64,000 nucleotides of DNA from JANQMX01 sp965247175. Lineage in GTDB: Bacteria > Pseudomonadota > Alphaproteobacteria > Kiloniellales > DSM-21159. A model generated the notes under the pieces. The model was given only the letters and a program-made list of their open reading frames with translations. It did not search any database and had not been told where the DNA came from. The stretch covers positions 2,852,001 through 2,916,000 of the forward strand of contig OZ252006.1 in the NCBI GenBank assembly GCA_965247175.1. The letters run 5' to 3'. A program made the translations under genes and the position numbers. Within the stretch, counting starts at the first letter, position 1, and every line of letters starts with the position of its first letter. Positions 7,912 through 15,397 of this stretch are shown piece after piece.

Positions 7912-8750
7912 TGCCCGAGGGCCATACCATCCACCGTGCCGCCCGCGACCAGCGCAAGATGCTGGCCGGGCAGGTTCTGGCCGTCTCCTCACCGCAGGGG
8001 CGTTTCGCACTCGGCGCGGCCCAGTTGGACGGCCTGCGCTGCGATGAGGTCGAGGCCTATGGCAAGCACCTGCTCTATCGCTTCGAGTCCGGCGAGGCCT
8101 TGCACATCCATCTCGGACTCTTCGGGCGGTTCCGGAAATCCAAGCGAAAGCCCGACGAACCGCTTCCCGATCCGCGCGGCGCCGTTCGCGTGCGGCTGGT
8201 CAGCGACAGCCATGCGGTGGACATCAACGGCCCGGCGATCTGCGAGCTGCTGCCGCCGGTCGGCATCGCGCGGCTGACGGCCCGCATCGGCCCTGACGTG
8301 CTGCGCCCCGATGCCGAACCCGAACGCGCCTTCGCGCGCATTTCCAAGAGCCGCGCGCCGATCGGACGGCTGATCATGGACCAGTCGGTTATGGCGGGCA
8401 TCGGCAACATCTATCGCACGGAGATTCTCTGGCGCCAGGGCATCCATCCGGACACGCCGGGCCGCGCGCTGACGCCCGAGGCCTTTGACAGTCTATGGGC
8501 CGATGCAGCCGCCTTGCTGGCGATCGGGGTCAAGCGCAACGCCATCATCACCGTCGATGGTGCTGCGCCCTCGCGCAGCCGCTATCGTGAGCGGGTCAAT
8601 ATCTTCGGCAAGGAGAGTTGCCCCGCCTGCGAGGGGCCGGTGGAGCGCATCGCGATCGACGGCCGCCGCGCCTTTCTCTGCGAGACCTGCCAACCGGTAC
8701 CCGCCGTCTCCGTTACACCAACGAAGGCTCGTCCGGCCGCTGGGCGATGA
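7911..8750 (+). CDS. Nei/Fpg-family DNA glycosylase/AP lyase
   Basis: This 279-residue base-excision repair enzyme has the N-terminus MPEGHTIHRAARD, whose Pro2 and Glu3 are the catalytic pair of the family. The HTIHR variant points to the Nei/Nei2 branch rather than MutM. Lys52 (YGKHLL) matches the conserved lysine. The helix-two-turn-helix (MAGIGNIYRTEIL) is at about 161-173. The zinc finger is complete: Cys237, Cys240, Cys257 and Cys260. It removes oxidised pyrimidines or similar lesions and nicks the strand. The start overlaps the flavin reductase stop. The 3' end overlaps the convergent RidA gene by 38 bases. Confidence 0.93.
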   Translation: MPEGHTIHRAARDQRKMLAGQVLAVSSPQGRFALGAAQLDGLRCDEVEAYGKHLLYRFESGEALHIHLGLFGRFRKSKRKPDEPLPDPRGAVRVRLVSDSHAVDINGPAICELLPPVGIARLTARIGPDVLRPDAEPERAFARISKSRAPIGRLIMDQSVMAGIGNIYRTEILWRQGIHPDTPGRALTPEAFDSLWADAAALLAIGVKRNAIITVDGAAPSRSRYRERVNIFGKESCPACEGPVERIAIDGRRAFLCETCQPVPAVSVTPTKARPAAGR

Positions 8751-9117
8751 TCCGAACCTCGATGATGGTGCCTTCGGTGATCAGCTCGCTGACGCCGATG
8801 GCGGTCCAGGCCGGGTAGGGCGCGCTCACGTACGCGTCCTTGACCTTGATGAAGGCAGCCAGGTGCTCGCGCAGGCCGACGTGATAGCTGGTCATCTCCA
8901 CCACATGGTCGAAGCTCAGGCCGGCAGCTTCCAGATTGGCGGCGAGGAAAGCGAAGGTGTCACGGATCTGCTCTTCCGGATCGCTGGCCAGGCTGCCGTC
9001 CGCGCGCACGCCGGTCATGCCCGAAAAGAAGACGAAGGCGCCGGTATCCAAGATCGGAGAGAGGTGCCACTGCTCGGGAAAGTGCGCGAACTCGGGCGTG
9101 GTCAGCGTTGTCTTCAT
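8713..9117 (-). CDS. RidA/YjgF-family protein
   Basis: This 134-residue protein starts at ATG 9117 (MKTTLTTPEFAHF). The open frame extends further upstream without a family-like sequence. The segments FFSGMTGVRADGSLA, EEQIRDTFAFLAANLEAAG and PYPAWTAIGVSEL are typical of the YjgF/YER057c/UK114 fold. The final VEIEARI-type strand appears as IIEVRIIAQR, preserving the arginine that characterises active RidA enamine/imine deaminases. RidA hydrolyses reactive enamine or imine intermediates to 2-keto acids. It is the last gene of a minus-strand run with an enolase-superfamily enzyme and a homocysteine methyltransferase, which suggests a pathway-specific role there. Confidence 0.88.
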   Translation of the reverse strand: MKTTLTTPEFAHFPEQWHLSPILDTGAFVFFSGMTGVRADGSLASDPEEQIRDTFAFLAANLEAAGLSFDHVVEMTSYHVGLREHLAAFIKVKDAYVSAPYPAWTAIGVSELITEGTIIEVRIIAQRPDEPSLV

Positions 9118-9178
9118 GGGCCGGTCCAGACTTGAGGGTGCGGCAGCGTAACCGGCACGCCGCCGGGCGCTATCCGTT

Positions 9179-10285
9179 TCATGGCGCGAAAGTCGCGACC
9201 GGCTTGCCCAGTACCCCCGGGTCCGGCGTGACGCCAAGGCCGGGCCGCTCCCCAGGCTTGAGCTGCGCAGTCTCCCGCCGCGGGCCGTCTGGCGCGACGT
9301 GGGGATGCACGTAGCCGGAAAGGTCGGCGGTGTTGAGCAAATAGCGCGGCGGGATGGTGACGGCGAGATGGGTCAGCGCCGCCGTGGTGATGTCGGAGCC
9401 CCAGGTATCCTCCAGCACCATCGCGACCTTGAGGTGGAGGCAGAGGTCGCGTGCCGCCCGCGCCGCCGAGACACCGCCGAACTTGGAGAGTTTGACGCAG
9501 GCCACGTCCATGGCATCCAGGCGGTGGGCGGTAAGCAGGCTTTCCTGATCGTGCACGCTCTCGTCCAGCTTCATGGGGAGGCCGGTGGCGTGGCGCACCT
9601 TGGCGCAAGCCTCGATGGACTCGCAGGGCTGCTCCAGCATGACATCGCAGTCCGCCACCGCGCGGCCCACCCGGATGGCGGTCAGGCTGGTGGCACCGCA
9701 ATTCCAGTCGCCGTAGAGCAAGGGGCCGGGCCCGATCGCCTCGCGCACGGCCCGGAGCCGCGCGACATCGGCCTGCCAGTCGTCATCGGCGCCGAGCTTG
9801 GCCTGGAACTGGCGGATCCCCTGCACGTGAGCCTCTCGCGCGATGCGCGCCATCTCCTCCGGCGCGATGCAGGTGATAGAGTGATAGAGGGGTGCTGCCG
9901 TCATCTGCCGCCCGCCCAGCAGCCGATAAAGCGGCAAGCCGGCCGCCTTGGCGGTCAGGTCCCAGAGCGCGATATCAATCAGGGACTTGGCGTAGGGGTG
10001 GCCCTGAAGATGCGCATGACAGCGCGCCATCAGCGCCTCCGGCCCCACCGGGTCGGCATCGAGCAACACGGTTGCCAGGTCTTCCACCGCAGCCGGCACG
10101 CCGCCGGCGTAGGCCGGCAGGTAATGCGGGATGGGGCAGACCTCGCCCCAGCCGGTGAGACCCGCATCGCTCTCGATGGAGAGAACATACGTGTCGACCG
10201 TCTCGCAGGCCTTGCCGTCCGCCATGACATAAGGGACGTGGCTGGTCAGCGGCACCCGGTGGAGCGTGAGCTTGACGATCTTCAT
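9179..10285 (-). CDS. Mandelate racemase/muconate lactonizing enzyme family protein (enolase superfamily)
   Basis: This is a 368-residue enzyme starting at ATG 10285 (MKIVKLTLHRVPL). The capping domain covers about the first 125 residues and the barrel the rest. Likely catalytic residues are Lys163 (second beta strand, QAKLG), Mg ligands Asp193 (GDWNCGA), Glu218 (EQPCES) and Asp241 (LDESV), and Lys265 or Lys268 on the sixth strand (VKLSKFGG). The usual KxK motif is reduced to QxK. A lysine on each face and the DWNCGA motif recall hydroxyproline-betaine epimerases and cis-3-hydroxyproline dehydratases, as I remember them. Dipeptide epimerase is less likely. It lies between the methyltransferase and RidA genes. 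The subfamily assignment is inference. Confidence 0.87.
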   Translation of the reverse strand: MKIVKLTLHRVPLTSHVPYVMADGKACETVDTYVLSIESDAGLTGWGEVCPIPHYLPAYAGGVPAAVEDLATVLLDADPVGPEALMARCHAHLQGHPYAKSLIDIALWDLTAKAAGLPLYRLLGGRQMTAAPLYHSITCIAPEEMARIAREAHVQGIRQFQAKLGADDDWQADVARLRAVREAIGPGPLLYGDWNCGATSLTAIRVGRAVADCDVMLEQPCESIEACAKVRHATGLPMKLDESVHDQESLLTAHRLDAMDVACVKLSKFGGVSAARAARDLCLHLKVAMVLEDTWGSDITTAALTHLAVTIPPRYLLNTADLSGYVHPHVAPDGPRRETAQLKPGERPGLGVTPDPGVLGKPVATFAP

Positions 10286-10307
10286 GGTCAGTCGCCTCCG
10301 CGCGCGG

Positions 10308-11228
10308 TCAGTGAGCGGACAGGTCTGCCACTGGTCGATAGCCTTCCGCCTCAAGGCGCCGGGCTAGCTCGGCAATGTGGACCGGGCCGACCTCGCAGCA
10401 GCCGCCGACGATGCGCGCACCGGCCTTGACCCAGCCGAGCGCATGATTGGCATAGGTCTCGGGGCCGAGGTCGCTGCGCGCCTTCAGAACGTCCACCGTC
10501 ATGCCCGGTTGCAACTCCAGGATCGAGGTGAAGCCGTTGGCGTAGGCGCCGAAGGGGACGCCCGCCTTGGCCAGGACGGCGATGCCCTGGTCGACCGCCT
10601 CGGGGATCGAGCAGTTGATCAATACTGCCTCGGCCCCAGCGTCGATCGCCGCCTGAATGCCGTCGGCCAGCGCATCGCCGGAGCGCAGCTTCGTTGCATC
10701 GCTGTCGTCGACGGTCAGGCCGGTCCAGACCGGCTTGCCGCTCTCTTTCGCAGCCTGGGTCGCCACCCGGGCTTCCTTCACCGAGGCCAAGGTCTCACAG
10801 AGGAAGAAATCGACGGCGTCCTGCTGCGCAGCAACGACGCGCCGGTAGAGCCCGAGCGAGGTCTCCGCATCGGGCACCAGGTCCGGCCGATAGCTGGCAA
10901 CCAGCGGCGAGAGGCAGCCGGCGATGCGCACGGGCTTGCCGCTCTTGTCTCGCGCCGCCTTAGCAACGGAAATGGCTTGTGCCTGCACCGGCTCGAAAAG
11001 CTCGGCCTTCCCGGCATCCGCCAGACGCTCGGGTGTCGCCGAATAGGCGTTGAGGATGATGATCCGAGCCCCGGCGGCGATGAACTCGCTGTGCACCGTC
11101 TCGACCAGCTCCGGCTCGTCCATCAGGACCTGCGCCGACCAGAGCGGCGAGGCCGGGTTGCGGCTGCGGTGATAGAGCTCCTGCCCCATGCCGCCGTCGA
11201 GAAGAACGATGTCGATCGGATCCGCCAT
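10308..11228 (-). CDS. Homocysteine S-methyltransferase family protein
   Basis: This 306-residue zinc-dependent methyltransferase contains LLDGGMGQELYHR at its N-terminus, NAYSATPERLADAG, and the three zinc cysteines: Cys206 (LINCSIPE) and Cys277-Cys278 (VGGCCEVGP). The ATG at 11228 begins a normal family N-terminus. The frame is open for another 66 bases upstream. Members transfer methyl groups to homocysteine from donors such as S-methylmethionine, betaine or other onium compounds. The donor is not evident. It heads a minus-strand operon with the enolase-superfamily enzyme (22 bases downstream) and RidA. This suggests demethylation of a betaine or sulfonium compound whose carbon skeleton the next two enzymes process. 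Confidence 0.88.
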   Translation of the reverse strand: MADPIDIVLLDGGMGQELYHRSRNPASPLWSAQVLMDEPELVETVHSEFIAAGARIIILNAYSATPERLADAGKAELFEPVQAQAISVAKAARDKSGKPVRIAGCLSPLVASYRPDLVPDAETSLGLYRRVVAAQQDAVDFFLCETLASVKEARVATQAAKESGKPVWTGLTVDDSDATKLRSGDALADGIQAAIDAGAEAVLINCSIPEAVDQGIAVLAKAGVPFGAYANGFTSILELQPGMTVDVLKARSDLGPETYANHALGWVKAGARIVGGCCEVGPVHIAELARRLEAEGYRPVADLSAH

Positions 11229-11354
11229 TCGTCGCTGCCCCCTGACGCTCCGGCCCCCCGCGAGCGAATGCACCGGCGGAGGGCCTGACCCCAAGCTAGG
11301 AGACCCTGCCTGCTTCAGGCAAGAGCGCGTTGTAGGACGCAGCCTTGTTGCGGA

Positions 11355-11933
11355 CTAGCTCCGCTTTGCGCGGCGGCGCAGAGCGACACCGAGGCCGGCA
11401 AGACCGAGGCCCATGACCGCGAGGGTTCCCGGCTCGGACAGAGTGACCCGAGGTTCCGTAAACGCCTGCCCGGCCCTGACAAGACGATCGATGTCAACGC
11501 CGCTGCAGCCGTCATTTCCGCATGTGCCTTCGTAGGCGCCGTTCGACGTCCTGAACTCAAGATTGCCACCGTCGTTGGTGAGCCGGCCGCTGAAAACCAG
11601 AAAGAACATCGCATCGCCAATGACCGGCGGAGGGCCGGCTGCGACCGCAGCAAAGCCGAAGGGACCGGGACCCAGGTTCGCAAGCAGGGCGCCGTAGACA
11701 TTGCCGCTGGTCGTGGTGATGTCGATGTCCGAGTAGGTGTTCGTATCTGCGTCGTAAACGAAGGAGCCACTCGCCGTCGTACCGTCGTCGAAGGTGGCGC
11801 CGACCGACCATTTGATCGGCACGGCCATGGCCGCGTCGGGCATGACCAGACTCGCCGCAACGACCAGTGTACAGCCGACAGCAACGACGCGCCGGCGAAG
11901 CGCGCCGGCACGAAACACTCTCAAGACGCTCAT
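11355..11933 (-). CDS. PEP-CTERM sorting domain protein
   Basis: This 192-residue exported protein starts at ATG 11933, which has GGGGAG 9 bases upstream; a GTG at 11960 lacks this. The signal peptide covers about the first 37 residues (LVMPDAAMA cleavage region). The C-terminus is a PEP-CTERM anchor: SEPGTLAVMGLGLAGLG, then RRRAKRS, that is, a Pro-Glu-Pro-like motif, a hydrophobic helix and a basic tail. Such proteins are processed by an exosortase during export, often with exopolysaccharide. The middle region is beta-rich with two cysteines and has no recognised enzyme domain. It is the last gene on the strand after the sulfite oxidase and cytochrome genes. No exosortase is in the window. 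Confidence 0.85.
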   Translation of the reverse strand: MSVLRVFRAGALRRRVVAVGCTLVVAASLVMPDAAMAVPIKWSVGATFDDGTTASGSFVYDADTNTYSDIDITTTSGNVYGALLANLGPGPFGFAAVAAGPPPVIGDAMFFLVFSGRLTNDGGNLEFRTSNGAYEGTCGNDGCSGVDIDRLVRAGQAFTEPRVTLSEPGTLAVMGLGLAGLGVALRRRAKRS

Positions 11934-11966
11934 CGGTAATTTCTCCCCAAGATAGATCACAGCGGC

Positions 11967-11995
11967 CCAGCGCCGCCGTTCGCGTACGGCGCTGG
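11967..11995. other. Hairpin-forming inverted repeat in the leader of the PEP-CTERM gene
   Basis: CCAGCGCCG (11967-11975) and CGGCGCTGG (11987-11995) are perfect 9-base arms with an 11-base loop. They lie 34 bases before the PEP-CTERM start, downstream of the cytochrome stop. It may end part of the upstream transcript or stabilise an mRNA end. There is no T-run. Confidence 0.45.
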
Positions 11996-12080
11996 CTATA
12001 GCTGTGCGTCTCGGGAGAAGTCCTGACGAAAACCGACTGTTTTTCTGAGGATATCTTGTGTTCTGTAAAACGGGGACCCG

Positions 12081-12434
12081 CTACTGCGGCCGGTGGTCCT
12101 CGTTGAAATGGCGGGCCAGGTAGTCGAGGTAGAGCTCGCGCTGCTCCGGCTCCAGCTCGGCCATGCCCTGATCCTCGATCATCCAATCGAAGAGCTCATC
12201 CCAGTGGGGCCGCGACAGGCCCTGCTGCTTGACGATGGCCAGGGAATGGCAAGAGCCGCAGAAGTATCCAACCTCTTCATAGCCCTCGGTCCGCGGCCAG
12301 TCCTCGCCGAAGAAGTCATCATCGGCCAAGGCCGGCGTCGCCAACAGGCAGAGCCCGGCAGCCGTCAGCAGAGAGAGGAGAGGCCGCCGGAGCGGCGGCC
12401 TCAAGTTCCCTAAAACCTCAAACCGAAACCTCAT
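12081..12434 (-). CDS. Periplasmic mono-heme cytochrome c partner of the sulfite oxidase (SorB-like)
   Basis: This 117-residue protein has a signal peptide (about residues 1-37, ending ATPALA) and one heme-binding motif, CGSCH (Cys59, Cys62, His63). Met91 (DQGMAEL) is the probable distal ligand, in a short C-terminal part ending LDYLARHF, typical of small sulfite-oxidase-associated cytochromes. Its start overlaps the stop of the upstream molybdoenzyme gene by four bases (ATGA), indicating translational coupling and a shared complex. By analogy with SorA/SorB, it would accept electrons from the molybdenum site and pass them to the respiratory chain in the periplasm. Confidence 0.9.
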   Translation of the reverse strand: MRFRFEVLGNLRPPLRRPLLSLLTAAGLCLLATPALADDDFFGEDWPRTEGYEEVGYFCGSCHSLAIVKQQGLSRPHWDELFDWMIEDQGMAELEPEQRELYLDYLARHFNEDHRPQ

Positions 12435-13744
12435 GCGCCCACCGTCACGGCAACCCGTGGCATGGTGTTGTTGAGGTAGCCCTTCGGGTTCCAGTTGATG
12501 GCGAAGGGCTGCTGATTGCCCTCGCTGTCGGTGGCGCGGGCCCAGATCTCGTAATAGCCGGGCTCAGGCAAGGGCACGTCGACTTCCCAGGTCTGCCAGG
12601 AGTAGGGATTGGGCGGAACCATCAGGTTGGCTTCCGTCCAGGTGGTCCCGAAGTCGTGGGAGACGTCGACCCGGCTGATGAAGTTGTCGCCCGCCCAGGC
12701 ATGACCGCGCACAGCGGCGACCGTCGTGCCGGCCGGCAAGGTGATGCCGGTTTCCGGCAGGGTGATCAGCGACTTCACCGGCATGGAATGGATGATCTCG
12801 AAATCCTCCTTCGGCACGTCGGTGCCGGGCGCCACGTTGTTCTTGGGCACGCGATAGGAGGAGCCGGTCATCTTCGGCCCGTCGTGCTCGACGTCGCGGA
12901 GCTGGATCCGCGTCAGCCATTTCTGACTGCAGGAGCCAGGCCAGCCGGGGACGACCAGACGCAGCGGCGCACCGTTCATCGGATGGATGGGGCCGCCGTT
13001 CTGCTCGAAGGCGATCAGGTTGTAGGGGCTCATCGCCTTTTCGATCGGCACCCCGCGGGAGATCGGCAGCTTGTCCGGGTCGCCGGACAGATGCGTGTCG
13101 GCCCCGTAGTGGGCCGTGTAGATGGCGGTGGGTTTGACGCCGGCCGCTTTCAGCACGTCGACCAAGCGCACACCGGTCCACATGCAGTTGCCGACGGCCC
13201 CCAAGGACCACTGGTTGCCGCGGGCGGGCGGGTTGAACGCGCTGCGCCCGTTGCCGCCGCATTCCAGCTGCAGGGCGTAGCTGACCACCTCGAAGTCGCG
13301 CTTCAGGTCGTCGATGGAGAGGGTCATGGGCCGCTCGACATCGCCGTCGATGGTCAGGCTCCAGGTCGCCGAGTCCATGTTCTCGGGCGGCAGGCCGTTG
13401 TTGCGGATGAACAGACGGTCGGTCGGCGTGATGTCATCGTTCAAGAGGTACGCCGGGGTCTCCGCATTGATCGGGCGGTCGTTCAGCACGGTCAGCCCGT
13501 CCTTGCCGGCAATCTTGAAGTCGGCCAGGGACTCGGCATAGGCGGCAGGGATGAGGCCCGCGGGCATGTTGCGATGGAACGGGATGGCGGCACCGAGGGC
13601 GGCGCCCATGGTCACCAGGCCAGCCCCCTTGAGGAAGCCGCGGCGGCCCTTATCCGCGACGCGGCCAAAGACAAGATAATCTGCCCGCTCCGGATCCTCG
13701 GCATAAAGCTCGCAGATCCCGCGTTCCTTTTTCGATTTCGACAT
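12431..13744 (-). CDS. Tat-exported sulfite oxidase-type molybdopterin enzyme (SorA-like)
   Basis: This 437-residue protein starts at ATG 13744, 5 bases after GGGAGG; an upstream ATG at 13765 has no ribosome site. The Tat signal GRRGFLKGAGLVTMG is at residues 33-47. The Oxidored_molyb domain follows, with the molybdenum-ligand cysteine at Cys162 (LECGGNGRS), and PGWPGSCSQKWLTRI typical of the family. The C-terminal Mo-co dimerisation domain includes VRGHAWAGDNFISRVDVS and YEIWARATDSEGNQQP. Such enzymes oxidise sulfite to sulfate with a cytochrome acceptor, here the coupled downstream gene. A related role on another sulfur or oxidised substrate is possible. The ECF sigma and anti-sigma genes lie just upstream with a promoter motif at 13802-13829. 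Confidence 0.93.
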   Translation of the reverse strand: MSKSKKERGICELYAEDPERADYLVFGRVADKGRRGFLKGAGLVTMGAALGAAIPFHRNMPAGLIPAAYAESLADFKIAGKDGLTVLNDRPINAETPAYLLNDDITPTDRLFIRNNGLPPENMDSATWSLTIDGDVERPMTLSIDDLKRDFEVVSYALQLECGGNGRSAFNPPARGNQWSLGAVGNCMWTGVRLVDVLKAAGVKPTAIYTAHYGADTHLSGDPDKLPISRGVPIEKAMSPYNLIAFEQNGGPIHPMNGAPLRLVVPGWPGSCSQKWLTRIQLRDVEHDGPKMTGSSYRVPKNNVAPGTDVPKEDFEIIHSMPVKSLITLPETGITLPAGTTVAAVRGHAWAGDNFISRVDVSHDFGTTWTEANLMVPPNPYSWQTWEVDVPLPEPGYYEIWARATDSEGNQQPFAINWNPKGYLNNTMPRVAVTVGA

Positions 13745-13801
13745 CATTCCTCCCTTCAGTTGCATGGCATGCGACGGGCTGACGCAGGCCTTTTGAAGGA
13801 A

Positions 13802-13829
13802 GAGACGCAGGAGCGGCGCGTTTTATTCC
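13802..13829 (-). promoter_or_regulatory. ECF-sigma-type promoter candidate for the sulfite oxidase operon
   Basis: On the minus strand, GGAATA (13829-13824) and CGTCTC (13807-13802) are separated by 16 bases. This matches the general ECF pattern of a GGAA-type -35 and a CGTC-type -10. It lies between the anti-sigma stop and the enzyme start, about 58 bases before the ATG. Control by the adjacent sigma factor is inferred. Confidence 0.5.
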
Positions 13830-13837
13830 AAAATGAT

Positions 13838-14599
13838 TCAGGTAAAGCAGGGCGCGCGGGCGGCCGGGTTGTCCTCGTAGGCCAGACGGCTGTCTTCGGA
13901 GAGCGGCGCCACCAGCCGCAACTGCTCATCCAGGGCCGCTGCGATCAGGGCGAAACGGGCGCTGTCCATGTCCTGCGCCAGCAGGTGATAGCGCCAGGGC
14001 CCAGCTTGTCCGCTGGCCTGGAGAATACCTGCCGACCGAGCGGGGGCATCCGCCGCGCTCTCAGGCGGCAGAAGGAAAAGGCTGATGCGGCAGCCACGCT
14101 GCCCGACATAGCCGGCATGGAGCGCCTCCTCCCCATTGGCCAAGGACACCAGTTCGGCATGGTCCAGGCGCAACCCGAAAGGTGCGAGCGACGGCAGCTG
14201 CGGTGCGAAGAAAGCCCTCGACACGCCTGTCTCAGGCGTGGGCGCGCCGCCGGCGCTCGCCGTCTCGGCCCACTGCTGATGCTGCGCCAGAAGAGACGGC
14301 GTTTCAGGCGCCGTCAGTTGGGTCGCCAAGACTGCCCCGCCGGCAACGAGCAGCGCGACACAGGCGGCGCTCAGCCAGGGCACGAAGGGCATCGCGAAGC
14401 GGCCACCACGGCGGCGCCGTGCCGGCGCAGTGTCGGGAAACTCCGCAAGCTCCGCCTTGACGCCTTGGAGCACCGCCACCGCGCGCGCCAAAGAGGGATC
14501 GCTTGCGATATCCTCTGCCACCGCAGCTTTCTCCCGGGCCGACAGCTCACCGTCCACATAGGCGTTGAGCTGCTGCCAGCTGACCTCGCTCTGCGTCAT
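13838..14599 (-). CDS. Anti-sigma factor (membrane-anchored)
   Basis: This 253-residue protein overlaps the stop of the ECF sigma gene by four bases (ATGA), the classic sigma/anti-sigma arrangement. The N-terminal region (LNAYVDGELSAREKAAVAED) is the anti-sigma domain that holds the sigma factor. It lacks the HxxxCxxC zinc motif and so is a non-zinc variant. A single transmembrane helix follows at about 73-92 (WLSAACVALLVAGGAVLA), then a periplasmic domain of about 160 residues with one cysteine at about 181 (GQRGCRIS) and one near the C-terminus. The two cysteines might sense redox state, which would fit the sulfite oxidase operon next to it. That is inference. Confidence 0.85.
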   Translation of the reverse strand: MTQSEVSWQQLNAYVDGELSAREKAAVAEDIASDPSLARAVAVLQGVKAELAEFPDTAPARRRRGGRFAMPFVPWLSAACVALLVAGGAVLATQLTAPETPSLLAQHQQWAETASAGGAPTPETGVSRAFFAPQLPSLAPFGLRLDHAELVSLANGEEALHAGYVGQRGCRISLFLLPPESAADAPARSAGILQASGQAGPWRYHLLAQDMDSARFALIAAALDEQLRLVAPLSEDSRLAYEDNPAARAPCFT

Positions 14600-15315
14600 T
14601 CGAGCCTTTGCTTTCCCTTCGGTCGCCCGCCTCTCGGCCGGAGCGGCACCACCTTGTCGTCGCTCAACTGTGCGATCAAGGCCTGGCGCGCACGACTCAG
14701 CCGGCTCATGACCGTGCCGGTCGGCAAGCCAAGAACCTCGGCTGCCTCGGCATAGCTGAAGCCGGCGACGTCGACGAGCACAATAATCTCCCGCTGGTTC
14801 TGCGACAGCCGCAAAAGCGCCTGCCGCACCGACAGCGCATTCACCACCGCGTTCTCGAGACCCAGCGGCTGGCTCAGCGGAGGCTCGAAGTCCTCGTGGG
14901 CCGTCTGCTCGCTCTTCTGACGGCGCAAGCGATCGATATAGAGGTTGCGTGCGATACGGAAGAGCCAGGCGCGATAAGCGGCCTCGTCCGTCGGAGGACT
15001 GAGCGCCGAAAAGGCCTTGATGGCGCAGTCTTGCACCAGCTCGCCAGCCAGCTCAGCATCCTTGCTGAGGGCGAAGGCATAGCCATAAAGGCGATTGCGG
15101 TAGGTCTCGAACCTGTCCTTCCGTCCCACCCGTTCCGTCCCTGTTGGGCCGCTCACTCCCGAGGCGCCGCGGTCTTTTTGCGCGGCTGCCCCTGCAGCTA
15201 AGCGGAGTGGTGCTGCGCTTGCAAGCGTGCCCGCATGACGAATTGCCGTTCCGCGTGGGAAAAGACGCTCAAGGAACCGACCGGCCTGTGCTTTCGCTTT
15301 CTGCAACCCTTCCAT
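14596..15315 (-). CDS. ECF-family RNA polymerase sigma factor
   Basis: This ORF encodes an ECF sigma factor with region 2 (ELVQDCAIKAFSAL, AWLFRIARNLYIDRLRR) and region 4 (LRLSQNQREIIVLVDVAGFS, GLPTGTVMSRLSRARQAL). The first ATG gives 239 residues, 50-60 more than usual, and the extra N-terminus is alanine-rich. GTG codons at 15156 or 15129 would give the normal 177-186 residues and may be the true start. Neither has an ideal ribosome site, and GGAG abuts the ATG. It is followed by its overlapping anti-sigma gene and the sulfite oxidase operon. The signal is unknown. Confidence 0.88.
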   Translation of the reverse strand: MEGLQKAKAQAGRFLERLFPRGTAIRHAGTLASAAPLRLAAGAAAQKDRGASGVSGPTGTERVGRKDRFETYRNRLYGYAFALSKDAELAGELVQDCAIKAFSALSPPTDEAAYRAWLFRIARNLYIDRLRRQKSEQTAHEDFEPPLSQPLGLENAVVNALSVRQALLRLSQNQREIIVLVDVAGFSYAEAAEVLGLPTGTVMSRLSRARQALIAQLSDDKVVPLRPRGGRPKGKQRLE

Positions 15316-15397
15316 CTCCTGACGCGACCGGCGTTGCCAGCGGTGGCGTAGGCTGCGCTAAGATACCGGCAGGCATCGAGACCGCTGGAGAGCGCCC

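Noticed and set aside
11229..11354. SAM or SAH riboswitch before the homocysteine methyltransferase
   Set aside because: Short hairpins are present, but I could not match the conserved cores of these riboswitches.
12656..14755. 699-codon plus-strand ORF across the sulfite oxidase and anti-sigma genes
   Set aside because: Both minus-strand genes have clear domains and coupled starts; the plus frame has no recognisable domain and spans their intergenic gap.
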